A stretch of DNA of 64,000 nucleotides, from contig JAJBSV010000008.1 of assembly GCA_020861185.1 (NCBI GenBank), positions 1-64,000 on the forward strand, in the 5' to 3' direction. This stretch comes from Ruminococcus sp. (GTDB taxonomy: Bacteria; Bacillota; Clostridia; Oscillospirales; Ruminococcaceae). Below the pieces are notes generated by a model. It was not told the DNA's origin, did not search any database, and saw nothing but the letters and a program-made list of their open reading frames with translations. Below, in pieces: positions 1 to 7,852 of this stretch (position 1 is its first letter; every line of letters starts with the position of its first letter). The position numbers and the translations under genes were made by a program.

Positions 1-3
1 CTA

Positions 4-71
4 GACTTTCCGCGAGGGAAAGTCGTGTGCCAAAAGGGAGTAGCCCTTTTGGATTAACCCTGGAGGCAGAC
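4..71. other. Two perfect hairpins upstream of the surface-protein promoter
   Basis: Two inverted repeats stand side by side. One has an 8-bp stem (4-11 with 17-24) and the other a 9-bp stem (30-38 with 44-52). Neither has a T-run on either strand, so they do not look like intrinsic terminators. The second is followed by ATTAACCCTGGAGG (53-66), an arrangement that recalls the leader in front of Firmicutes ribosomal protein S2 genes, but no S2 coding sequence follows. The function is unknown. The rest of 72-150 holds nothing I can name. Confidence 0.35.
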
Positions 72-152
72 ACAAATTCGCAAAAATGCATATGTCAGTC
101 ATACTTTCACAGCGCTTTTTTATTTTATCGCCCGACACGATTAAAAATCCTG

Positions 153-181
153 TTGACAACATCCAAATAATATGATACAAT
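153..181 (+). promoter_or_regulatory. Sigma-A promoter of the surface-protein gene
   Basis: TTGACA (153-158), a 17-bp spacer and TACAAT (176-181), with an extended -10 TG at 173-174. The match to the vegetative consensus is nearly perfect. Transcription would start near 188, leaving a leader of about 107 nt before the ATG at 295. Confidence 0.85.
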
Positions 182-236
182 TTCAACATAAAGTGGGGAG
201 CCGTGTGGGTTAGTGTGTCATGTGTGTCTTTTGAGT

Positions 237-266
237 CTCTTTCGGTTCGCCGGAAGAGATTTTTTC
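237..266 (+). terminator. Terminator-like hairpin in the surface-protein leader
   Basis: A 9-bp stem (237-245 with 250-258, one G-U pair) closes a TTCG loop and is followed by a T-run at 260-265. It lies between the promoter at 153-181 and the start codon at 295. It could therefore attenuate the gene or end a short RNA of about 80 nt. The role is inferred; only the structure is seen. Confidence 0.55.
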
Positions 267-294
267 TGAAAAATTTTTGGAAGGATGGGAAACC

Positions 295-3200
295 ATGAAG
301 TTAAGAAAAGTTTTGTCCTTGCTCGTGGCACTCGCGATGATGGTGCAGGTTCTGCCTCTGTCGCTGTTTGCAAACGACATGGAAAGCGTGGCGGAGTACA
401 CTGTCAGCGAGTCGGTGACCGTTGACGCTTCGTCACTTGCCGACAACGATGAGTTGCTCGAAGGATACATAGAGCAGCTGTTCGGCACCGACAGTAACAG
501 CGGAATCATGCTCGCCGCCACCTATACCGGCGAGGATGCGCTTGATGACGTAAATCTGGAGGTATACACCGCTCTGAAATCAGCGATTGCGAACATCGCC
601 TCCGGTGCGGAATCTTCGACAGTCATCACCGTGAATGTCACGCGCACTACGACAGATTTGGGCGTGGCAGAGATTACAGATGATGACACGCTCAGCGCAG
701 CTATGACTGCCTTTGACGAAGTTTTTGATAGCGATCTGGTGCTCAACTATCTCATGAATGACTGCCCCTATGAGCTCTACTGGTACGATAAATTAGAAAA
801 TACATATCTTGAGATGGGCATTTCCGGCGGGGGAACAACTTTCGTTGCCGAGATGCATTTCACCATGCCCGTAGCGACAGCCTATCAGGCAGACGGCTCG
901 ACCACCACTGTTGATTCCTCGAAGGTCACAGCGGCAACAACCGCCGCTTCGTATGCCCAGTCGCTTGTAAGCACCTACTCGAGCTACTCCGACGAAGAAA
1001 AGCTTGAAGCTTTTAAGGAAACAATCTGCTCTTTGGTTTCGTATGAGACCGACTACGCAAGCGCCGATTTCGGCGACATCTGGCAGCTCGTCTATGTCTT
1101 CGACCAGGACAGCACTACCAACGTTGTCTGCGAGGGCTACTCAAAGGCGTTCCAGTATCTCTGCGACCTTGCAGGACTCGAGAGCATCATCGTCACCGGC
1201 ACAATGTCCGGCGGCACGGGTGCAGGCGAGCACATGTGGAACGTCGTCTACCTCGACGGTGTCAACTATCTCGTTGACGTCACCAACAGCGACGACGGCT
1301 CGGTCGGACAGGACGGCGGGCTCTTCATGGTCTGCGCCGATGATGCCGATGCAAGCGACGAGACCGGCTATACCTTCACTGTCAATAATCAGACCGTCAG
1401 CTATGTTTATGACAGCACTACTCTTGAATTGTATCCGGAGGATTATCTGACCTTGGGGACGGTTACAGTTGATGAGTATACAATCACTGTTTATGCTGAC
1501 GGTTGCACCTATGATGTAGTAAGTTCAGCATTGGAGGGTGAAGAAGTCACTCTGACAATCACTCCAAAGAGTACTGCGCAGGTAGTTAATTTGACATATA
1601 CGGAGCGCGAATATGACGAAACCTATGACTACTATTATACTGTGCAGTGGGAAGAAGTAACTTATACCGGAGAATCTTCCTATACCTATACATTCACAAT
1701 GCCGGGCAATGAAGTTCAAATCGTACTTCTTGCTGGAGAATACGAAGTAACTTATTCTACAGAGGGCTATGGGTTTGCGTTTACAAATCTTGACCTTGCC
1801 AACGCAGGAGACACTGTTACAATAAACGCATGGGTCTATGATGGTTGTAGCTTGGTAGATATTTCAATCATCGATTCCGATAACAACGTTATTACTTCAA
1901 CCTATAGTGGCAATTCAACTATCTATTTCTATAATAGCGATGGGGAAGTTTATAAAACGGCTACTAATGAGATATATGAATTCACCATGCCGGCAAGTGA
2001 TGTTACTGTCACTGTCACCTTCTCAGAAGCGCCGTATAGCATTACTGTTGATGACAACGTAGAAAACGGAACGATAACTACTTATTCGACTTCTGCTATT
2101 GAGGGAGATTCGATTCCATTTCTTGTGGAACCCGATGAGGGATATGCAATTTCCGAAGTCACAGTAACGACCACAAGCGGAGAAACGGTAGAATTAGCTG
2201 TTGCTGATGAAGAAAATGGACTTTATATCTTCTACATGCCCGCAAGTGATGTTGTTATCTCGGCGGCGTTTGAGGAAGAAAGTGAGACATATAACGTAAG
2301 CATAGCTGACACTGATAACGGCACAGTCATCTCCAGTGCTTCAACTGCTGATGAGGGTGAGACGGTTACACTTACTATAACACCTGATACTGGATATGAT
2401 GTTTCAGCTGTCGCAGTAATCGATTCTGACGGCAACGAAGTCACTGTCACTGAGCAGAGCGACGGAACTTATACCTTTGAGATGCCTGCTTCTGACGTAA
2501 CAGTAACTGTTACCGTTGACATCGGCTCTCACACCCACACCCTCACCCACGTCGAAGCAACCGACGCCACCTGCACCGAGGACGGCAACACCGAGTACTG
2601 GTACTGCGATGACTGCGACAAGTATTTCAGCGATGAAGACGCAGAGAACGAAATCACCCTTGACGATACCGTCGTAGAAGCAACCGGTCATGACTATGGC
2701 TGTGATGCGGCTACATTTACACTTTCAGTTTCCGCTTATTCGCTCATGAGTTATGCGCAGTCCGGCGATACGCTTGACATAACTCTTCCGTACAGCTTGA
2801 GTGCAAGCGACGATGTCGTTCTTCCTGTTTCCTATACGCTGACCGTAAACGGCGTGACTGTAAGCCTCAAGGGGTCTGACGGAACCGGAAGTGGTACATA
2901 CACTCAGACTGTTGACGTCGGGTATTTTGCAATGAATTATTCCGAGTCCGCAAATGCGATGATCCCGCAGTCAACATCTTTAAGCGGTGATATCGTTGTA
3001 ACCGCAATCGTTGATTGCAGCGCATACGGAAGCGACTGCACAATAGATGTAAGTGATATTGACAGTTGGGACTTTAAGCTTGGATATGTTGAGGCGGGTT
3101 CTGAAGACGGCGTCGGAGTCAACGCTGACGGCATGACCATCTCCAAGACCTACGAAAGCGCAAACGTAAGCTGGGCATGGTCGGACGACTACAGCTCCGC

Positions 3201-5397
3201 GACCGCAACCTTTACCTGCAAGAACGATTCGTCTCACACCGAGACAGCCGACGCAACAGTAACCTCCGAAACAGTCAAGGAAGCCACCTGCACCGCAACC
3301 GGAAGCGCAGTTTACACAGCGGTTGTCGATATGGATGGCACATCTTACACTGAAACAAAGACCGTAGAGCTCCCGATGATCGACCACACCGAGGGCGAAG
3401 CCGTCACCGAGAACGAAGTTGCGGCGACCTGCACCGAAGACGACTCCTATGAATCAGTCGTCTATTGCTCAGTCTGCGGCGAAGAGCTTTCGAGGGAGAC
3501 TGTAACCGTTGACGCCACCGGTCACAACTACGTTGCAACCGAAACCAGTGCAACCTGCACCGAGGGCGGCTATACAACCTATGTCTGCTCCGAATGTGGA
3601 GATACTTATACTGACAGTGAAACCGAGGCTCTCGGACATGATTACGAATCCGAAGTCACCAAGGAGCCGACCTGCGCCGAAACCGGCGTCATGACTTACA
3701 CCTGCTCAAGATGTGGCGACAGCTATACAGAAGAGATTGACATGGTCGACCACACCTACGGCGAGCCCGAATGGACTTGGGTCTGGTCTGAAACAGAGCA
3801 GACATACAACGTAACTGCCAAGTTCACCTGCACGGTATGCGGCGGAACAGATACCGAAACGGCATTGGTCACTTTTGAGACAACAGACGCAACTTGCACC
3901 GCAACCGGAAGCACCGTCTACACCGCCGTTGTCGATATGGATGGCACATCCTACAGCGATACAAAGACCGTAGAGCTCCCGATGATAGCTCACACCGAAG
4001 GCAAAGCCGTCACCGAGAACGAAGTTGCGGCGACCTGCACAACCGATGGCTCTTACGATACTGTCGTCTACTGCTCAGTTTGCGGTGAAGAGCTTTCGAG
4101 AGAGACTGTGACGGTTCCTGCAACCGGTCATACCGAAGGCGAAGCCGTCACCGAGAACGAAGTCGCGGCGACCTGCACGACTGATGGCTCTTACGACACT
4201 GTCGTTTACTGCTCAGTCTGCGGCGAGGAGCTTTCAAGAGAGACCATTACGGTTCCCGCAACCGGTCACACCACCGAAATCCAGAACGCTGTGGATGCCA
4301 CTTGCACCGAGGACGGTTACACCGGCGACGAGGTCTGCACCGTTTGTGGTGAGACAATAACCGTCGGCACTGTAATCCCGGCTACCGGACATAGCTTCAA
4401 CAGCGAAGGCGTATGCGAGGCTTGCGGAGCTAAGACAGGGGAGACCGGAACTGCTTCAACCGTAACGGTTGAGACGGACGATACCATATTCGCAAACGTC
4501 CTTCCTTCCGGATTGGTGACTTCTGCCACAATCTCGATTTCTAACGACAACGGCGGCACGCTTGTTGTTTCAACCGTCGTAGAGATTAGTGCTTATCCCT
4601 ACCTCGTTGAGCATATTGCCGACACGCTCAGCTTCACTCTCTATAACGAGGCGCAGGGCGACGACCTTATCAGCGACACCAACAGCTTCACGATTACAAC
4701 TACAGAGAATAACAAGAAGACACTCAAGAAGGTCTCAATGCTCTTCTACGGAGATGTTGACTACAGCGGCACCGGCACTTCCACCGTTACGATGAACTTC
4801 GCCGCAACGTCTGACCTTTCGTCGAGCGATATATATGTGCTTCACTACACCGGCTCATATCCCACATGGGAAGTAGTGACAAGCACCGTCACATTCGGCG
4901 ACACTGCAGTCACCGTTGAGTTCGAGGCTTCCGACTACTCGCCGTTCGTTGTACTTTCAGTAGCGAGCGCATCCTCCGGCGGAAGTTCTTCGATTATAGA
5001 CATTCTCCTGAGAATCTCTGCGAACTACTCCGACGTCACCGAGGCTATAGACAGAGCGAACGCTCTCAACCCGAGCGACTACGAGAACTTCTCGGCTGTA
5101 ACCGAAGCAATCAACGCCGTTAATTGGAACCTGAAGGCAATCAACCAGCTGACCGTCAACGCCTATGCCGACGCAATCAACACGGCGATTGATAATCTGG
5201 TCAAGACCACAGCCAACATCACCGAGGAAACGGTCAATATTGCCGAGCCGATTGAGGATACAAACTCCGATACGGAAGACGATGAAGAATCGTCCGAAAC
5301 TCCCGAACCTGAAAGCAACCCAACAACCGGAATTGCATTCTCGATTCTTCCGATGGTGATAGCCGCACTTGCGGCGGCATCTTCAAAGAGAAGATAA
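295..5397 (+). CDS. Giant secreted surface protein with transglutaminase-like domain and sorting signal
   Basis: About 1700 residues. The ATG at 295 is chosen because GGAAGGA (279-285) sits about 9 nt upstream; a TTG at 277 is the other option. It has a signal peptide (residues 1-26) and then a transglutaminase-like core with a Cys279, His313, Asp328 triad in the motifs CEGYSKAF, GEHMWN and LVDVTN. Residues about 395-740 are beta-rich repeats ending in MPASDV, like divergent InlB B-repeats. Residues about 756-1380 are cysteine-rich repeats with CxxC pairs. A FIVAR-like helical stretch lies near 1575-1640, and the C-terminus has NPTTG (1675-1679), a hydrophobic segment and SKRR. The end looks like a sortase signal of NPxTG type. 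The protein is probably cell-wall linked; its ligand is unknown. The gene is monocistronic, with its own promoter and terminator. Confidence 0.85.
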   Translation: MKLRKVLSLLVALAMMVQVLPLSLFANDMESVAEYTVSESVTVDASSLADNDELLEGYIEQLFGTDSNSGIMLAATYTGEDALDDVNLEVYTALKSAIANIASGAESSTVITVNVTRTTTDLGVAEITDDDTLSAAMTAFDEVFDSDLVLNYLMNDCPYELYWYDKLENTYLEMGISGGGTTFVAEMHFTMPVATAYQADGSTTTVDSSKVTAATTAASYAQSLVSTYSSYSDEEKLEAFKETICSLVSYETDYASADFGDIWQLVYVFDQDSTTNVVCEGYSKAFQYLCDLAGLESIIVTGTMSGGTGAGEHMWNVVYLDGVNYLVDVTNSDDGSVGQDGGLFMVCADDADASDETGYTFTVNNQTVSYVYDSTTLELYPEDYLTLGTVTVDEYTITVYADGCTYDVVSSALEGEEVTLTITPKSTAQVVNLTYTEREYDETYDYYYTVQWEEVTYTGESSYTYTFTMPGNEVQIVLLAGEYEVTYSTEGYGFAFTNLDLANAGDTVTINAWVYDGCSLVDISIIDSDNNVITSTYSGNSTIYFYNSDGEVYKTATNEIYEFTMPASDVTVTVTFSEAPYSITVDDNVENGTITTYSTSAIEGDSIPFLVEPDEGYAISEVTVTTTSGETVELAVADEENGLYIFYMPASDVVISAAFEEESETYNVSIADTDNGTVISSASTADEGETVTLTITPDTGYDVSAVAVIDSDGNEVTVTEQSDGTYTFEMPASDVTVTVTVDIGSHTHTLTHVEATDATCTEDGNTEYWYCDDCDKYFSDEDAENEITLDDTVVEATGHDYGCDAATFTLSVSAYSLMSYAQSGDTLDITLPYSLSASDDVVLPVSYTLTVNGVTVSLKGSDGTGSGTYTQTVDVGYFAMNYSESANAMIPQSTSLSGDIVVTAIVDCSAYGSDCTIDVSDIDSWDFKLGYVEAGSEDGVGVNADGMTISKTYESANVSWAWSDDYSSATATFTCKNDSSHTETADATVTSETVKEATCTATGSAVYTAVVDMDGTSYTETKTVELPMIDHTEGEAVTENEVAATCTEDDSYESVVYCSVCGEELSRETVTVDATGHNYVATETSATCTEGGYTTYVCSECGDTYTDSETEALGHDYESEVTKEPTCAETGVMTYTCSRCGDSYTEEIDMVDHTYGEPEWTWVWSETEQTYNVTAKFTCTVCGGTDTETALVTFETTDATCTATGSTVYTAVVDMDGTSYSDTKTVELPMIAHTEGKAVTENEVAATCTTDGSYDTVVYCSVCGEELSRETVTVPATGHTEGEAVTENEVAATCTTDGSYDTVVYCSVCGEELSRETITVPATGHTTEIQNAVDATCTEDGYTGDEVCTVCGETITVGTVIPATGHSFNSEGVCEACGAKTGETGTASTVTVETDDTIFANVLPSGLVTSATISISNDNGGTLVVSTVVEISAYPYLVEHIADTLSFTLYNEAQGDDLISDTNSFTITTTENNKKTLKKVSMLFYGDVDYSGTGTSTVTMNFAATSDLSSSDIYVLHYTGSYPTWEVVTSTVTFGDTAVTVEFEASDYSPFVVLSVASASSGGSSSIIDILLRISANYSDVTEAIDRANALNPSDYENFSAVTEAINAVNWNLKAINQLTVNAYADAINTAIDNLVKTTANITEETVNIAEPIEDTNSDTEDDEESSETPEPESNPTTGIAFSILPMVIAALAAASSKRR
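3286..4266 (+). repeat. Duplicated cysteine-repeat units inside the surface-protein gene
   Basis: Three near-identical 138-bp units (3385-3522, 3991-4128, 4129-4266) each encode a 46-residue module beginning HTEG and containing YCSVCGEELSRET. A 99-bp segment before the first (3286-3384) recurs before the second (3892-3990), so a 237-bp block is duplicated. Units 2 and 3 are directly tandem. Such DNA-level repeats can recombine and change the protein length. Confidence 0.8.
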
Positions 5398-5420
5398 AAC
5401 GCTGAAAGTACAATAGTAAG

Positions 5421-5471
5421 AACCCCTGCCAAGAATACTCATTCTCGACAGGGGTTTAATGTTTTTTACAC
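5421..5471 (+). terminator. Terminator of the surface-protein gene
   Basis: AACCCCTG (5421-5428) pairs with CAGGGGTT (5449-5456). A T-rich tract with six Ts follows near 5462-5467. Confidence 0.8.
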
Positions 5472-5478
5472 GGTAAAG

Positions 5479-5500
5479 TTTCTAACACTTTTCTAACACT
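5479..5500 (+). repeat. Tandem 11-bp direct repeat, candidate integrase arm sites
   Basis: TTTCTAACACT occurs twice with no gap (5479-5489 and 5490-5500). It lies about 140 bp before the tRNA-Trp fragment. Direct repeats with one-helical-turn spacing at this distance from a tRNA core are typical arm-type binding sites of tyrosine integrases. The assignment is inferred. The remainder of 5501-5640 has no gene I can support. Confidence 0.5.
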
Positions 5501-5640
5501 TTTTCTGGGTTGATGAATTTTTGGGGTTATGTTTGTTAAGCTGGTTTCCAAACTAAAAGCTCGACAAATCGTGTGACAAAGCGGGTTTAGATAACATCAG
5601 AAGTGATTGCAAGAGATTAGAAGATGAAAAGGTTTAAGAA

Positions 5641-5685
5641 CTCCAAAACCGCGTGCCGAGGGTTCAAGTCCTTCTGCCCCTGCCA
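5641..5685 (+). other. tRNA-Trp 3' fragment (attR-like scar)
   Basis: From the anticodon loop onward this matches tRNA-Trp: the loop CTCCAAA with anticodon CCA at 5643-5645, the 3' anticodon stem ACCGC, a T-arm (GAGGG, TTCAAGT, CCTTC at 5658-5674), acceptor strand TGCCCCT (5675-5681), discriminator G and encoded CCA (5683-5685). The 5' half is absent: the sequence before 5641 cannot pair with the anticodon stem, and no AGGGGCA acceptor strand lies upstream. Tyrosine integrases that use the anticodon loop leave exactly such a 3' fragment at the far end of the inserted element. The element would be to the left. The reverse-strand reading frame across it is an artefact. Confidence 0.8.
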
Positions 5686-5688
5686 ATA

Positions 5689-5717
5689 AAGAAGTCACGT
5701 ATGTGGCTTCTTTTTTT
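5689..5717 (+). terminator. Terminator following the tRNA-Trp fragment
   Basis: AAGAAGTCAC (5689-5698) pairs with GTGGCTTCTT (5703-5712) and is followed by a T-run to 5717. It starts 3 nt after the encoded CCA and is probably the native terminator of the original tRNA gene. Confidence 0.75.
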
Positions 5718-5725
5718 AGTAAAAC

Positions 5726-5758
5726 AGAGCGTATGTCATCCCAACCATACGCTCTTTT
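5726..5758. terminator. Hairpin between tRNA scar and ABC gene
   Basis: A perfect 10-bp stem (5726-5735 with 5746-5755) has Ts after it on the + strand and GTTTTA on the - strand. It is probably the terminator of the reverse-strand ABC gene that ends at 5794. Confidence 0.6.
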
Positions 5759-5793
5759 CGTATACCAATTACTTTTCTCTCGCAAGTTAAAGC

Positions 5794-7227
5794 TCATTTA
5801 TACATCTCCGCCTGCGTCTCAAAGAAGGTACAATAAAGCCCATGCAGGTCCATGAGTTCCTCGAACGTCCCATACTCCTTTATCTGACCGTGGTCGAACA
5901 CGGCTATCTTGTCGCAGAAGCGGGTGCTGTTGATTCTGTGGGAGATATACACCGTGAGCTTGCCATCGGATATGTCGGCAAAGTTGCGGTATATCTCACA
6001 TTCAGCGATGGGGTCGAGGGCGGCAGTCGGTTCATCAAGGATAAGGACAGGTGAATCTTTATAAAGTGAGCGCAATATCGCAATCTTCTGCCTTTCTCCG
6101 CCCGACAAGTCTATCCCTGCGGCAAACAGTTCCTTCGTTATGGGCGTGTCCAAGCCACGATACATTCTCCCGATTCTTTCTTCCATTCCAACGCTCCGGC
6201 ACAGCTCCATGAGCTTTTCTTTTTCCTCGTCCGTGACCTCGCTCTTTCCGGCAACGTTTTCGAGAATAGTGAACGGGAACAGGAAGAAATCCTGATTTAC
6301 TGCCGAGAAGATTTTCAGATAATCCCTGTAGTTTATCTTCTGGATATTGATTCCGTTGAGGAGAATTGCGCCCTCTGTCGGTTCGTACATTCTGGTAAGG
6401 AGTAACGTAAAAGTCGTTTTTCCTGCTCCGTTATAGCCGACAACTGCTAACTTTTCCTTACTGCTGAGCTTCAGATTGATGTTTTTCAGGACATAGGAAG
6501 TGCTGTTTGGATAGTGGAAGGACACATTCTTAAACTCGATTTCAATATCATCAAGGTTGAGGTCTTCGAGCGTCAGCCCACTATCATCATCAAACTTGCT
6601 TTCATATGTAAGGAAAGATTTATACATATGGATATAGTTCAGACTGTTGTTGAAATTCAGCATATTCGTTGCAACGTATGAGAATGCCGACATAAAGCTG
6701 ATAAGCGACGCTACACCCATCGTGAACTCACCGACCGAGATTGTGCCTTTCAGCGCATCAATTCCAATCAGCAGATAGGCTGAAATCTGGAATATGGTGG
6801 TGAGAAGAAAAGTTGCTAAGTTTATCACACCGTCTTTTTTAATCAGGCGCAGGTTGAGGCTGAGTATGTTCTTCTGGAAATGCTCTATTTTACTGAAAAC
6901 ATAGCTCCGAAGGTCGAACATATCAATATCTTTCTTTGCAGGTATGTTTTTCGGAATCTGAGACACATAGCCGAGCCCTCGTTGCTCTCTTGAAGAGTCG
7001 TTCTGAAACTGGAGGTTGTATTTCTGCTTTACGATTTGCAAAACTGATTGCAACCCAATCAGAACCACTGCAATCAGAAACAGCCATTTGTTCAGCATCG
7101 TCATGATGGCAACTATACCTATAAGTGATATGATATTTGAAAGTGTATCAAACACCGTTGTGATACTGGTAAAGTAATTGTTGCCCTGAGCAATCTGATT
7201 CGTGAGCTGTATGCTGTCCTGTCTCTT
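5794..7227 (-). pseudogene. 5'-truncated ABC exporter (membrane plus ATPase)
   Basis: This is the C-terminal three quarters of a single-chain ABC exporter. Remaining membrane helices are followed by a complete ATPase domain with Walker A VGYNGAGKTTF, signature LSGGERQ, Walker B VLILDEPTAALD and an H-loop YISHR. Exporters of this kind have about 580-600 residues; here about 475 can be read. Homology continues upstream of any start codon (QLTNQIAQGNNYF, up to 7227) and then meets an in-frame TGA at 7228-7230. An ATG with a purine-rich site lies at 7231 but is out of frame, as if an internal deletion removed the first transmembrane segment. A GTG at 7155 could start a shorter product. The substrate is unknown. 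It sits next to the tRNA integration scar. Confidence 0.75.
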
Positions 7228-7243
7228 TCATACCCTACCTCGC

Positions 7244-7633
7244 TTATTCCATATTAAGTGATACAAACATATCGTGAATCAGCGAATCTACCGAAAGCTG
7301 AGAAGTATAGCATTTGTAAACTCCCATCTCAGTAAGCTTGTCCATCATCTCACGCTCGGAGCCGAAATTGGTGTATACCATCGCCAGAATTAAAATCTCG
7401 GAGTCGAGCTCTTTTATTTTCTGTACCAGTTCAAAGATATCATAAGCCTTACTGTTAGAGATAAAAACAATCTGCGGGTGGAACTCCGCTACTTTGCCTA
7501 TAATATCTTCTTTCGCACTGACATGGTCAAACTCATAAGTGTCCGGTACCTCGTTCTCAATCAGGTCGCTTAAGCTTATCGCTCCCTTTTTGACTTTCTT
7601 CTCCTGAATAAATAATACTTTGATTTTGGGCAT
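7244..7633 (-). CDS. Receiver-like (CheY-fold) protein without the usual phosphoacceptor
   Basis: 129 residues. Alternating strands and helices (KIKVLFIQEKK, PQIVFISNS, ILILAMVY, then a GVYKCYTSQLSVDSLI tail) resemble a stand-alone response-regulator receiver domain. The acidic pair after strand 1 is missing, and the position of the phosphorylated Asp after strand 3 reads SNSKAYD, so ordinary phosphorylation is doubtful. The start at 7633 (MPKIK) is chosen because the upstream ATG at 7654 contains the ribosome site GGAG itself. The gene lies 13 bp upstream of the remnant ABC start on the same strand, so it may once have been co-transcribed with it. The function is not known. Confidence 0.6.
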   Translation of the reverse strand: MPKIKVLFIQEKKVKKGAISLSDLIENEVPDTYEFDHVSAKEDIIGKVAEFHPQIVFISNSKAYDIFELVQKIKELDSEILILAMVYTNFGSEREMMDKLTEMGVYKCYTSQLSVDSLIHDMFVSLNME

Positions 7634-7751
7634 GTTTTTTACTTCTCCTTTCATGCGATTCGCTACACTTATATAAACACCAAAATAAGCGAAAAGGGTG
7701 CAATTATTGTTTATAATTTTTCTCGCCGCAATCGATGTAACTCTACAAATA

Positions 7752-7788
7752 TTAAGAATTCTTAAGATTATATTAAGATTTCTTAATA
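7752..7788 (+). promoter_or_regulatory. Four-hexamer TTAAGA operator (OmpR/PhoB-like box)
   Basis: TTAAGA at 7752, 7762 and 7773 and TTAATA at 7783 have start-to-start spacings of 10, 11 and 10 bp. A -35 element begins 10 bp further on. Direct hexamers repeated once per helical turn and ending at the -35 are the classical target of winged-helix response regulators of the OmpR/PhoB family. The same array with the same spacing occurs at 24994-25030. The regulator is not in this window. Confidence 0.75.
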
Positions 7789-7792
7789 ATTC

Positions 7793-7821
7793 TTGATTTC
7801 CACTATTTCATTTGCTATCAT
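7793..7821 (+). promoter_or_regulatory. Promoter of the DUF1287 gene
   Basis: TTGATT (7793-7798), a 17-bp spacer and TATCAT (7816-7821), with an extended -10 TG at 7813-7814. It directly follows the TTAAGA array. It covers the TTG at 7793 that would give a longer open frame, which is why the gene start is placed at 7853. Confidence 0.75.
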
Positions 7822-7852
7822 GAGGTCACAATCTTTAACAGCGGGTGATTTT

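Noticed and set aside
4-52. Hairpins at the left edge as transcription terminators
   Set aside because: No T-run follows either stem on either strand.
1-189. Reverse-strand frame at the left edge
   Set aside because: It lies over the hairpins and the strong + strand promoter; no domain or ribosome site.
2980-3387. Reverse-strand Cys-rich frame inside the surface gene
   Set aside because: Complement of the repeat region; composition follows from the repeats.
3286-4266. CRISPR-like repeat array
   Set aside because: The repeats are long, coding and without spacers; they belong to the surface protein.
5597-5797. Reverse-strand open frame across the tRNA-Trp fragment
   Set aside because: Its GAEGLEPSARGFG stretch is the well-known artefact of reading the complement of a tRNA 3' end.
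7793-7852. Longer start for the DUF1287 gene at TTG 7793
   Set aside because: This TTG is the first part of the -35 element; ATG 7853 has a proper ribosome site and begins the membrane anchor.
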